Of a stretch of 64,000 nucleotides of DNA, positions 1-10,700 are shown one piece after another. A program made the position numbers and the translations under genes. Origin of the DNA: Diphasiastrum complanatum (lineage: Eukaryota; Streptophyta; Lycopodiopsida; Lycopodiales; Lycopodiaceae); the NCBI GenBank assembly GCA_029204225.1, contig CM055108.1, positions 24,451,670 to 24,515,669 of the forward strand, read 5' to 3'. Position 1 is the stretch's first letter. Each line of letters begins with the position of its first letter. The notes under the pieces were generated by a model. The model did no database searches. It saw nothing but the letters and a program-made list of their open reading frames with translations, and was not told the origin of the DNA.

Positions 1-539
1 AATATGCTGAAACTGTTGTAAAAGATCAGAAATCACATGAGATATTGGCATAGCTGAAGAAACAATAGGTAGACCTGGAGCAAGAACAGATATGACTGCT
101 GCACAGTGAGCCTTTGGAAGGCTTCACATAAATTGCTTTCTAGACACAAGCTGACAATCCTGTTGAGAGTTGATGCCGACCAATGTTTGAAGAGTTTCAT
201 GTAGAAAAGATTTGAACTTCAGCATTGCAAGAAGAACCACGGGGCACCTTCAAGGACTTTCAAGTCAGAAGAGCATTCAAAGATTGCATACTTCTTGTCA
301 CCTCAACTAGACTCAAAAGATGTCAACCACACAACTAGATAGAAAAACTGTAGAGAGGAAAAAACCGTAAGGAAAAATACAAGACTCTACCTGCCAAAGT
401 CGATGCCAACGAGGATAAAGGTTGCCAACAATGTGTTCAAAAAAATCTAACAAGTGATTGTCATAGAGATCACCGCCAGATAGAGTACCATGTAATGAAA
501 TAAAGTGGCTAAGTGTGATAGAAAATCCAGTAAGCGATA
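1..539. other. unassigned sequence
   Basis: No coding signal, RNA gene or recognisable repeat is visible here. The style of the sequence resembles the decayed minisatellite that follows, but I could not align repeat units into it. Confidence 0.4.
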
Positions 540-1230
540 GATGAGGAAGAAGCTGCCAAAACGTTCACCAAATAGGGTGCCAAGTAGGAAGAAATGCTAC
601 GCAATAGTAGCAGAATGCTGCCAAATGATCAACCAAATAGGGGACCACGCAGGAATAAGTGCTGCCCAATAGTAATAGAAAATCACCAAGTGATAGACGT
701 AGCTGCCAAAACCACCAAATAGGGTGTGAAATAGCATGAAAGTTTGCCCAATGGTAGGAGAAAATTCAGCAAGTGATAGGGAATGAAGATGTGGCGAAAA
801 TGTCCTTCAAATAGGGCGCCAAGTAGAAGTAGTAAGTACTGCCCAATAGTAAGAGAAAATCTAGCAAGGGATATAGAATGAAGATGCTGTCAAAATGTCC
901 ACCAAATAGGTAGGAAGATTTGCTGCCTAATATCAGTAGGAAATCCGGCAAACAATGGATGATGAAATGATTGGCAAAACTTCCACCAAATACGGCTCCA
1001 AATAGGAAGTAAAGCTGCCCAATGGAAGTGAAAAATCCAGCAAGGCATGGGCGGAGAAAATGCATCGAAGCCTTCTTGAGGTAGCATGCCAACCAAGAAG
1101 ATCCCAGTGTTCAAGATAACCACATGAAGTAGGGCGCTAGCCAAGAAGTTGTAAAAAGATCTTGAAATAGGGTGCATCCAAGAAGAGATCGTCAATGCTG
1201 CAAAAAAGAGAGTGAGGTAGGGTGCCAGCC
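540..1230. repeat. degenerate minisatellite, about 65-95 bp period
   Basis: A motif reading roughly ACCAAATAGGGTGCCAAGTA recurs near 568, 632, 713, 806, 901 and 983. Weaker versions (GTAGGGCGCTAGCC, AAATAGGGTGCATCC, GTAGGGTGCCAGCC) follow to about 1225. Between them a second motif (CTGCCCAATAGTA...GAAAATCCAGCAAGTGATAG) repeats in step. Copies differ by substitutions and indels. The open frames on the minus strand here are by-products of the repeat, not genes. Confidence 0.65.
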
Positions 1231-1231
1231 T

Positions 1232-2126
1232 TACATAAGACTAAAAAGTAAATGTCAAGTATGAATTATGAGAGTGTATAGAATGTCTCCGAAAGTAGAG
1301 TACAATAAAGTGAGCAAAATTATCAAAAGGGACATGAAATCCTTAGCTAGAGAAAGAAATGCTCTTTCATATATCTTCTAATGAGATGATGTGCTAGCTG
1401 AACAATATTGACACTGAACTCTGTCTGGCTAATTTTCTCTGAGCCCTCGAATGTGTATGTTGTGAAGATACATGGTGGGCAAGGTGTCGAGTCATAGCCT
1501 GCTTGCACCATTTCTAGGGTTCATGTCTGCAGGGGACAATCGCCTCATCCTCAAAGCTACTATTAGGCCTGTCTTTAGGTGGACGACGACGTGAAACATA
1601 AAAAGCAATAGTAGATTGAAGTAGCTCGTGTCCACTAGAAGATGTGATATTGTAGTATGCTCAATATGAACACCTCTCTGATCATCAAAGCCACACATCT
1701 CTGATCCACATATCAGAGCAGGAAATGCAGAGTCAATGGCTGCTCAGGTACAGTCAATAGTATCTTCCCAAATCTCATAATAAAAAAGCACTGGAAAATA
1801 AAATTCTCCTCTATCTTAGGCACCCCCATAGAGCACACCTGACATATTTTGTCCTTTTGCGGCATCCTTTGAAAGAGTCTAATCTCCATATGTAGCTGAT
1901 AAGGAGACACACTCAATTGTCCTACGGGAATTTGTAGGCTTTGTGAGATTCTAGAAGCTAGGTAAGATGGTTGGACAAGAAAACCAGATGTATCTGTCTC
2001 CAAAAAATGTGTCCTATAGAAATCTAATTTGAGTTCTAAGAAGCGTGACCAGGTCACCGTGTTAGAAAAATCTATGGTGATCAGAGAAGCTATCAAGAGA
2101 TGTTGGTAAATGAACGTACCAATCAC
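1232..2126 (-). mobile_element. LINE remnant (ORF2 C-terminus and 3' UTR)
   Basis: The minus-strand frame at 1713-2126 contains FYRTHFLETDTSGF, then GQLSVSPYQLHMEI and a cysteine/histidine region. This is the same order as in the other LINE copies of the window (FYRTHFL...LGQLRVSSHQLAIE). Sequence at 1235-1310 matches the 3' UTR of the copies at 3.5 kb and 62.2 kb (ATGTCAAGTATG...GTCTCCGAAA). No (TC)n tail survives. It is a pseudogenised fragment without RT or endonuclease. Confidence 0.7.
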
Positions 2127-3399
2127 TAGAGATTCAAGTACACAATGTCAAGGTTTAACTCAACATACTTGAAAGTTTCTTTCTGACTACCTATGACTTC
2201 ATTGATCAAAATTGTGCAAGAATGTGCACACACACAAGCATGAGTCTTGAACCTACTTGTATGCTCCTAAATTGAGGATTGTTCTCCTAGTTCTCCATGC
2301 CACCTCTCTAGTGATAATTACCTAGAATTACTATTACTATGCTTTTTTATTTTCTTTTCAACTAATCATAATAGTAAAATTGCCATAAATAGGCTCATGC
2401 ATGAAAACATTTTCTCATTAGCAATTAGTGCGAAACTTTAGTGGGTAATGTGATGGTTTTGTAAACCTTCTAGGAACTAGAACACAATAATTTGGGGGGA
2501 ATGCCATTTCATCACTAATGTAAACAAACGAACTATTCCAATAGTGCATGTGGAATAGGAAAAAATTGAGAAAGAAAGAGACTTACTGTACAAGGGAGAG
2601 AAATTATGTTTGTAAGAGCCTTGGTAATGGCCAAAGGGTCAACTTTGTTTTTAGAAAAGGTCTCATGCCTTTTGTTATGGAGAAAAATATTTCCTATAAC
2701 TATGTGGGAATTGCATGTGAAAGTTAGTTGCACTGAAGTACTAGTTGGGTAGCTTGGGCCGTGGCTATGTAAGGGAGTAGAAGGCATAACTTGGAGAGAG
2801 CTGATAAGTGAGGCTTGAACTAATTTATGACTTGTTGATTATTGGGGAAGAACTTTGATTACCAAGTTATGAACCCAAATCACAAATTTGACATCACATG
2901 AGCTCAATAAGACAACAATAGACATCACAAAGCAAACTCCAATTAAGATTCTTAAAGAAACATCAATCATAGTTTGTATTAGTGGATCCTTATAAGAATG
3001 GTAGGTGAATCACCCACGATGAACTCAAAAGTTAACGCAAAATGAACTCCTATCCCAATGGCAAGTGCTCCACTCGTATTGCTTTGGAGGACTCAAATGA
3101 AACCTTGTAGGAACCATCATTGAAGGCAAAGTTGGGCCCACTTGCCAAAGCAACTAGCTTGCGAGTCCCTACCAATTAGTTACTATATAAGGTTGAGTGG
3201 TGCCAAGGAAATGTTCTCCTTCTTGTGGAGGGGGAGCAAAGGGTGAGTTGGAAGTAGGAGGGGGCTGCCCCCACCCCCCGTTTCCTAGGAGCCATGAGAT
3301 GGAGGAAAGGAGAGGAATAGTACGAAGGAGGGACATTAGATTAGATTATGTTTATTAACATCCACGGAGGCCAATATGGCATATGGGATCCAAATCAAA

Positions 3400-3402
<3 letters not shown>
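2127..3402. other. intergenic, nothing recognised
   Basis: AT-rich sequence with only short random frames. I see no TE homology, RNA gene or conserved coding pattern. Confidence 0.4.

Positions 3403-3485
<83 letters not shown>
3403..3485 (-). repeat. (GA)n tract, (TC)n tail of a minus-strand LINE
   Basis: About 41 perfect GA dinucleotides. Read on the minus strand it is a (TC)n run directly following a LINE 3' UTR, and the sequence beyond it is unrelated. It is therefore best read as the 3' tail of the LINE copy next to it. Confidence 0.8.
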
Positions 3486-3488
<3 letters not shown>

Positions 3489-3504
3489 TACTAATGTCTT
3501 TTCC

Positions 3505-3518
3505 ATGCCAAAAGGCAT
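3505..3518 (-). other. hairpin at LINE 3' end (ATGCCAAAAGGCAT)
   Basis: A 5-bp stem with a 4-nt loop sits 20 bp from the (TC)n tail. The identical element occurs at 62149-62162. A covarying version (GTGCCCGAGGGCAC) occurs at 4687-4700 in the same place relative to the tail. Confidence 0.65.
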
Positions 3519-4319
3519 ATAAGATTGATAAAGTACATGTCAAGTATGTGATAACAATGGGAGTGCATAAAACGTCTTCGAAGCTGTAATAAAAAAACAT
3601 TTGATACAAACTAAGATAAATGCGAAAATGAGAGTGCGTGTAATAAATGTATCCATTTCATGATGTCATGTCTTTGTTGATACTATAGAAAGATGTAATG
3701 AGAGCTGCAACATGGGGAAGCGCTGGAGCCTGGAGTCCGCTGACGTTGTCTCTGAGTATGTGAAGTGTGTCTCTGCATAGGAGGTTTGGTGAGCTTGGCA
3801 GTAAAGTGATGGTGGGTAGTACACTATCTCTGATCCATGTGAGCATGTAGCTGCCATCATCCTCGTCATTGTCATAGTCATCATCATCATTAGGCAATGT
3901 GTCTCGTGGTCTCCGCCTAGTAAAGAAAGAGGTAATCAATGGCTGAGAGGTAAAATGCTGAGATGTCCCGCATAGATCTCGCCACAATATGATCTACAGG
4001 GCATCTAAAGACAAAATGCTCCTCAGACTCCACCTCACCTAGGGAGCATAACTCCTCTCTAGGAATACTGTGGAACCTCCCAATCTCAATCGCTAGATGG
4101 TGCGAAGTCACCCTGAGCTGTCCCAATGTGAATTTGAGGCAAATTGATAGTCCTGAATCCAAATAACGTGTTAGGACTGGAATCCCTGCTGCATCTAGCT
4201 TAAGAAAATGGGTCCGATAGAAAGTAGGCTTAACCCCTAACTGGCAACTCCAAGTCCGCTCCAGATATGCTCGATAGTGAAATCGTCTGATATACTGATG
4301 AGTCAAAAGACCTACACAT

Positions 4320-4598
4320 CTTGGGTCTGGATACTAAAGGAAGGATCTTAGAGTGAGAGGGATATCTCTGTACAAGCATTGGTATCGCCCTCAAATCTCA
4401 TAATATATGGGGCAGCGAAAGATGAAATGAAACTCATCCTCCACCTCCTGAAGAGAGCAAAGCTGACATATCCGCTGCGATCTACGAGTGTCCGTGTATC
4501 TACCCGTCTCAATAGCAAGCTGATGAGAAGAGACTTGAAGCTGTCCCATACGGTATCTTAGACCAAAAGATAGTGGCTGTGCAAGATATGCTGGAAGA

Positions 4599-4602
<4 letters not shown>
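4320..4602 (-). mobile_element. LINE fragment (ORF2 C-terminus)
   Basis: Minus-strand translation across frames gives PLSFGLRYRMGQLQVSSHQ, AIETGRY and EDEFHFIFRCP, the ORF2 tail seen in the neighbouring LINEs. It is broken abruptly at 4602 by the (TC)n tail of the LINE at 4603-15769, so it is probably the target into which that copy inserted. The other half was not found. Confidence 0.6.

Positions 4603-4658
<56 letters not shown>
4603..4658 (-). repeat. (GA)n tract, (TC)n tail of the LINE
   Basis: 28 GA repeats. On the minus strand this is a (TC)n run after the LINE 3' UTR. The sequence beyond the run is a different LINE's ORF2, so the dinucleotide run marks the insertion's 3' boundary. Confidence 0.8.
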
Positions 4659-4663
<5 letters not shown>

Positions 4664-4686
4664 ATAGAAATATTAATGTCTATCAA

Positions 4687-4700
4687 GTGCCCGAGGGCAC
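4687..4700 (-). other. hairpin at LINE 3' end (GTGCCCGAGGGCAC)
   Basis: Same position as ATGCCAAAAGGCAT in the 3.5-kb and 62.1-kb copies. The basal A:T pair is G:C here, a compensatory change, and the loop AAAA has become CGAG, which can add one more C:G pair. Confidence 0.6.
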
Positions 4701-5049
4701 ATAAGACGAGTAGAAAGTACGTCAAAAAAGGAGCATTGTCCACTCAGGACTTATTTCTAAAAGCTATACCAGCACAAGAAAACAGCGAGAAAAACAAAGC
4801 TTAACCTCCAGCTCTGTCGAGGTACAATATCAGTAGCTTAATCACTAGCTACACAGAGGGAAAAAGAAAACTGATATAAGCTAACTAACTGGCTAAGTGG
4901 ATATAAAAAACTGCGTGATATGGTGAGAAACAGGCGTTGGCCTCCGGTGAAGAGCCCTGGGCCTGGAGGAGCGAAGAGGATGATGGAGCTTCGGTCATCG
5001 TACTGGAATGTCTATCTCACTGTCAGATGTCTCATCTCTATCCCTTTTC

Positions 5050-7364
5050 TGGAAAAAGTGCGTAATGTGGGACTGGCTATGATCCCCATCAGAAGATCCA
5101 ATAAAAAGGAAGATCTCAGAGTAAACATCTCTCGTAATAATAAACCAACACATTTGCATCTGAGAAGGCAAGGAAAGAACCAAGAAGTATCTCTGTATAA
5201 GCTATGGTATCTGCCTCTGATCTCATAGTAGGCCGGACATCAGAAAATGAAATGGAACTCATCCTCAATCTCCTGTAAAGAGCAACACTGACGAATCCGT
5301 AGCGGTCGAGGTGTGTCTATGTATCTGCCTGTCTCAATAGCAAGCTGGTGAGAAGAGACCCTAAGCTGACCAAGACGATAACGCAGGCCGAAAGATAACG
5401 TCTGAGACAAATAACCTGGCCGAATGGGAAGCTTGGAAACATCAAGCTGAAGAAGATGAGTGTGATAAAAATGAAGCTTGACCCGTGATGGATCTGGGTG
5501 AGACCATACTGTGCTGATGTAAGCTCTGTAAATCTGCTGGCTGATATATGTGTGTGACCCATTCTGGAGATCAGATATAGATAAACCCCACTTACTCAAA
5601 AGGTCAGAAACACACTGAAACCATGAGGACTTAGCCTGCTGACTAGCTAGAGAGCGAGAGGATGTGAAAGCTGCAGCAACATATTTGGATGAGTCAAGCT
5701 CCGAGACTCTATGAATGAATGTGATAATTCGAAAAATAATCTCAACAATCAGTGGTGGTGAGGCAAACTCTGCCAGTATGATATCATGGGGAACTGACCG
5801 CTTCGCACGGATCATCCGGCTAAGCATAAGGATCTGCAAACATGAAATATCACTCCAAGTATCTCTGGACAAACCAGGACCCCATGTCTCTGCTGAATAT
5901 AGAGCAACCAGAGAGACGGTGGTAGAAAAAAGGCGACAACGCGTATCAGGATCATGTACATAGTAAATAGAGGGAAACCTCTCCATCTAGACAAGAGCAA
6001 AGTGCCCCTTCCAGAGCCTAGACAGTGCAGCTGGTCTAAAAGTGAGCAATGGACCAGTAAAAAGGACACCCAAGTATGTATAGGAGGCTACTATCTCCAG
6101 TGGCAGCCCATCATAGTAGAATACTGTGTCTCTCATATGCTGTCGATTGGTGTTGAACACCATGACCTTGGTCTTACCAATGTTCACCATCAAACCCCAT
6201 GTCTGGCAGAAAGTATATAAAGCATCAAGGTGTTGCTGAAGCCCAGATGCTGATCTCGATAGAAGTATCACGTCATCCGCATACAATAGAATAGGGATAA
6301 TCATATATGCTAACGGACAGCCATCTCCACCCTCTTCCTTAATTATCCGCTCAAGATCATCAATATATAGAGCAAAGAGAGTAGGGGACAAAGGACATCC
6401 CTGCTTAACTCCCACTGTACTATGAATGTAAGAGGACCATCCATCACCATCTCGAAAGTGAGCCAACACTCTCTCATACAATGTGACGATAGCAGCAATT
6501 ATCTCCTGAGAAAAGCCAAGCGATGCCAGGCGCTGGAGTAAAAGGTGTCTTGGAACTGAATCAAAGGCTTTGCGGAAATCCACAAAGCAACAATAAACCC
6601 TCTGCACCCTGAACTTAGCCTCCTCAATAATGCCTCTCAGGATGAATATCTGGTCAGCCGTGGAGTAGCCAGCGCGAATACCTGCCTGTCCCATAGCATG
6701 TAACCCCTCGGTAGTTGTCTACAATCAAAGGATCCCCGACTTTGAGGATAGGGTGTAAAATGTTGGTGCATCGAAGATGACAGATTGGTTAAAGATATGG
6801 GAGATGTATGGGGCAATAATTTGAGCAACTGGTTTTAGGAAGTCCATACTTAGGAGGTCAACATCAGTAGCTTTTTGGGTTTGACCATTTTGGATGAAGA
6901 GGGTGAATTCTGAAGGGCGTGGGGAAAGAGAAATGGAAAGAGAGTCAACTGTATAAAGCTTAGTAGCATAATTTATCCAGGACTCAATAGCATTAGGAGC
7001 GGGTTTATAAGGGTTTTTAGAGAACATCCGCCAAAAGAAATGGGAGGATGGAGAGGCAATAGCATCAACAAATTTTTGTCCCAAGGACTGGAGATAAGCT
7101 GTCTTTTTTTTCAGAGTCACTTGTGATATTCTTTTTGTTTCAACGCTAGAGTGTGAGGAGAGTGGTATCTAGCGTCAACAACTTGTTTATGCAGTGAGAA
7201 GCACTTTGCATCATACCATTTGTTGTGGGTGCGTTTATGCGAAGAGAAGGTTTTTGAAGGATAGGCAATATTGGCAGATTGCAAAAGAGATTGAGATAAA
7301 AAGATAGCTTGTTGGTCAACTGAGGAGGTGAAGGGAAAATCATGGAGAAAAGTAAGGGACTCGG
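5050..7364 (-). pseudogene. LINE ORF2, RT and C-terminal part (broken)
   Basis: This encodes the reverse transcriptase of a non-LTR retrotransposon. The longest open stretch (5987-6694) shows QAGIRAGYSTADQIF, then CCFVDFRKAFDSVPR, GVKQGCPLSPTLFALYIDDL and the catalytic YADD box (YADDVILLS). A linker lies upstream (6725-7395) and a 248-residue C-terminal region downstream (5240-5986) with RLGQLRVSSHQLAIETGRY and QCCSLQEIEDEFHFIF. There a TGA replaces one codon before CPAYYEIRG, the zinc-knuckle-like end. At least three frame breaks occur. The phrasing of the RT (CCFVDFRKAFD, GVKQGCPLSPTLF) is not that of ordinary plant L1 or RTE elements as I know them; clade assignment needs a phylogeny. Confidence 0.85.
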
Positions 7365-7722
7365 TGTAATAGATCCTAACACCACAGTAGGGCAAACACT
7401 AACTCCTCCACCCAACCTTGCCTACTCCCTGATATAGAGTAAGCCCCTCCTAGCCCAGTGTGAGGACTGGTAGCATGCTACTGCCAAGTGTCGGCCACGT
7501 GGCACTGACGTGGCCGACTGCACGTCGGGACCCAATTGGGGGCCCTATCCTGCTGACAGGGTCCCTAGGCTGTGTTAGGCCCGCCATGGCTATGGACCGT
7601 GCTGGGGCACACTACTCACACTGTCTTGCCCTGTTGGTCATGTACGCTGGACACGACCCTGACTGTGGTATCTGACCTATCTGTGTTCTCTAGGGTTCGG
7701 CACTGGTTACGAGCTCGTAACA
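7365..7722 (-). repeat. 3' LTR of the chromovirus
   Basis: 358 bp, bounded by TG and CA, with 356 of 358 positions identical to 13335-13692. As the element is on the minus strand, this is the 3' LTR. Confidence 0.96.
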
Positions 7723-7740
7723 CTCCCTCCCCCTTAAGAA
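7723..7740 (-). other. polypurine tract
   Basis: Minus strand reads TTAAGGGGGAGGGAG immediately before the 3' LTR, the position and composition of a plus-strand primer. It overlaps the end of the gag-pol frame. The same tract abuts the LTR at 63981-64000. Confidence 0.85.
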
Positions 7741-10700
7741 CCGTCTTGGTCCTCTAAGACAAAGTCTGGAAAAATCTTGCGAAGGACGCTGCCTCTTTCC
7801 CAAGTGGCATTCTCAACAGGCTGATCATTCCACTTAACCAGATATTCTCGGTATAGAGTATGACGAGTCTGCGTCTCTCTACTATCAAGAATCTCCTCTG
7901 GTTCATGTGGAGGTTGTTGAGGATCCAATGGGAGAACTAGAACACTGTCGCCTACCAGATTATCTGATCTGGTTAAGGCTTTTCGTAACTGACTTACATG
8001 AAAGACTGGAAAAACCTTACTGCTGTGTGGGAGTTCTAGTTCATAGGTGACCTCGCCTAGTCTCCTACTGATGGTAAAGGGACCACAATACCTTGGAGAC
8101 AACTTAGCACACACTCCTGATTTGAGGGTTTTAGAGTCAACTGGGACTCTCAAGTAGACTTTCTCACCAGTGGAGAACTGCACATCCCGTCTGTGTGGAT
8201 CTGCATAATGCCTGGCTCGATCCTGGGATTGTCTAATGCTACGCTTAGCATGTTCTATCATCTGGTTTAGGTCTTCTAAAAAGTTTCTGGCTGCTTCAAC
8301 TTTTTCTTGTTTAAACCCTACAGCTGTGGGTGAGCGTGGCTGAAAACCGTACATCAGCATAAATGGGCTGTATCCCGTAGCTGAATGTTTGGTACTGTTG
8401 TAAGCAAACTCTAATATTGAGAGATACTCCTCCCAATTAGTCTGCCTCTTGCTGACGTATGCACGAAGCATATCCTCCAGCACTTGATTTACCCTTTCTG
8501 TTTGACCGTCCGTCTGTGGATGGTCGGTGGTACTCATATTAAGTTTAGTATGGAGATGATGGAATACTGCCTTCCAAAAATTTCCAGTAAACTTACTGTC
8601 CCGGTCGCTGACTATGCCGGAAGGTAGACCGTACAATTTAAATAGCCCGTCTACAAACAACCTCGCTAACTCTGGAGCTCTAACGGTTGTTTTGGTCGGA
8701 ATAAAATGAGCCATTTTGGTCAGACGGTCAACTGTGACCCATATAGCGTCATTACCCTTTTGGGTTTTAGGCAGGCCTACTATAAAATCCATGGAGATAC
8801 TCTCCCATTTACCAGCTGGTATTTCTAAGGGATGCAACAACCCTCCTGCCTTTAAACGCTCTGCTTTATTTACTTGACATTTCTGGCAACTGGTTACATA
8901 CTGGTGGACGTCCTTTTTCATACTGGGCCAGAAAAATTGCCTACGAAGAAGCTCATAGGTCTTCTGTATGCCTGGGTGTCCCGCGCTAGGATTGTCATGA
9001 CATTCATATAGGACCTGCTGCCTATAATCCTCTGAATTGGGGACACATACTCTATCTCTATAGAGCAAGTACTCATCCTGAATGGAATACTGTTTCCATT
9101 TGAATCCTTGAGTCAACTGACCCTCAACCACTGGGGTTTGCTTGGGTAATACAGGCTCAGAATCCTCAACGTCATCTGACGACGTATACTCGGACTCATC
9201 ATCATCCTCAACGGAAGCTGCCGTATTCTTGGATGAAATGGCACCAGCCCCGGGAACTGGTTCTGGAGTCTGTAACTGTCTGTTCTGGACTGAGTTCCAG
9301 ATAATAGAGAAGAATGCATCATGCTGGCATTTCCCTCTCAAGGACTCGAGTAACTCATTACGAATCTGAGTAAAACTCAGCTCGTTTATCATAGGCATTC
9401 TGCTAAGGGCATCTGCTACTGTATTGAATTTTCCACGCCTATATCTGATAGACATGTCAAACTCTTGCATCAACTCTGCCCAACGAGCTTTCCGACCTCT
9501 AAGCTCAGGTTGATTGCAAAGGTATCTGAGACTCTCATGGTCTGTCAGGACCTCAAAGCTGGCACCATACAAATAATGCCTCCAAGTCTTAAGGGCATGG
9601 ACTATAGAAAAGAGTTCCTTTTCATAGGCACTGTACCTAGTCTGAGCTGGATCGAGTTTTTTACTCTCGAACGCAACTGGTCGTCCACCCTGAGTTAGCA
9701 CAGCGCCTACTGCAAAGTCGCTAGCATCTGTTTCGACCACAAATGGTTGATTGGGGTTGACGACTTTTAAGACTGGTGCTGTAGCTAAGGCTGTTTTGAG
9801 AGCATCAAAGCTATCCTGTTGTGCAGACTCCCAAATGAACTCCTTTCCCTTCCCCTTAAGAACATTTGTCATAGGGACTGCTATCTGAGCATATTCCTTG
9901 ACAAATCGTCTGTAATATCCCGCCAGACCAAGAAAGATTTGAAGTTCCAAAATATTCTGAGGTCTCAGCCAACTGAGTATGGCTTTAACCTTATTTGGGT
10001 CCATCTTAATCCCATCTGAAGAGATAATGTGACCCAAATATGCTACTTCTTCAACGAAGAATTCACACTTGGATTGTTTAGCATAAAGCTTATGCTTTCT
10101 CAGCAGTCGAAACACCTTTCTGAGGTGTTTTAGATGCTCCTTCCTCGTTTTGCTGTAGACGAGGATGTCATCTAAAAATACGACTACAAACTTACCCAAG
10201 TATGGTCTGAGGACACTGTTCATCAAGGTCATAAAGGTAGCTGGAGCATTTGTGAGCCCAAATGGCATCACCTTAAACTCATAATGACCGTGACGAGTCC
10301 TAAAAGCTGTTTTCGAGACATCTTCCGATTTTATACGGACTTGATGATATCCCGATCTGAGGTCTATTTTGCTGAAAAACTTAGCCCCGTCGAGTTGATC
10401 AAACAACTCGTCTGCCCGAGGCATAGGGTATTTATTCTTAATTGTGACTTTATTGAGGGCTCTGTAATCTACGCAAAGACGCATAGACCCCTCCTTCTTT
10501 TTCACCAATAGGACTGGTGAGGCCCATGGTGAACTACTGGTCTGAATTTGGCCTTTCCCAAGATAGTCTGTTAACTGCCTAGTTATTTCTTCATCCTCTG
10601 TTCGGCTGACCCGATACGGAGGTTTAGAAACAGGTGCTGTACCTGGTACTAGGTTTATTACATGATCTACCTCTCTGCTCGGTGGTAAACCATGTGGCAA

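Larger units (their letters stand above)
3403..4306 (-). mobile_element. 5'-truncated LINE copy (ORF2 C-terminus, 3' UTR, tail)
   Basis: The minus-strand frame at 3917-4306 encodes the ORF2 C-terminal region: FYRTHFLKLDAAGI, LGQLRVTSHHLAIEIGRF, then a zf-RVT-like Cys/His segment (EELCSLGEVESEEHFVFRCP). This is followed by a 3' UTR ending in a 14-nt hairpin (3505-3518) and the (TC)n tail. It lacks endonuclease and RT, so it is a dead 5'-truncated insertion, as is usual for target-primed reverse transcription. Confidence 0.75.

Noticed and set aside
766-1195. Two overlapping minus-strand frames of about 100 codons
   Set aside because: They fall in the degenerate minisatellite, start at TTG rather than ATG in at least one case, and show no conserved motif.
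540-1230. Possible CRISPR-like array
   Set aside because: Units are imperfect, spacing drifts, there are no unique spacers of constant length, and the genome is eukaryotic.
3336-3609. Frames encoding poly-Leu/Ser or poly-Arg/Glu
   Set aside because: They are translations of the (GA)n tract and flanks; the same applies to the similar frames near 4.6, 15.8, 17.8, 32.0, 35.9, 40.7 and 62.1 kb.
7460-7757. Plus-strand frames in the LTR, repeated at 13430-13763
   Set aside because: Antisense to the element and identical only because the LTRs are identical; no protein family.
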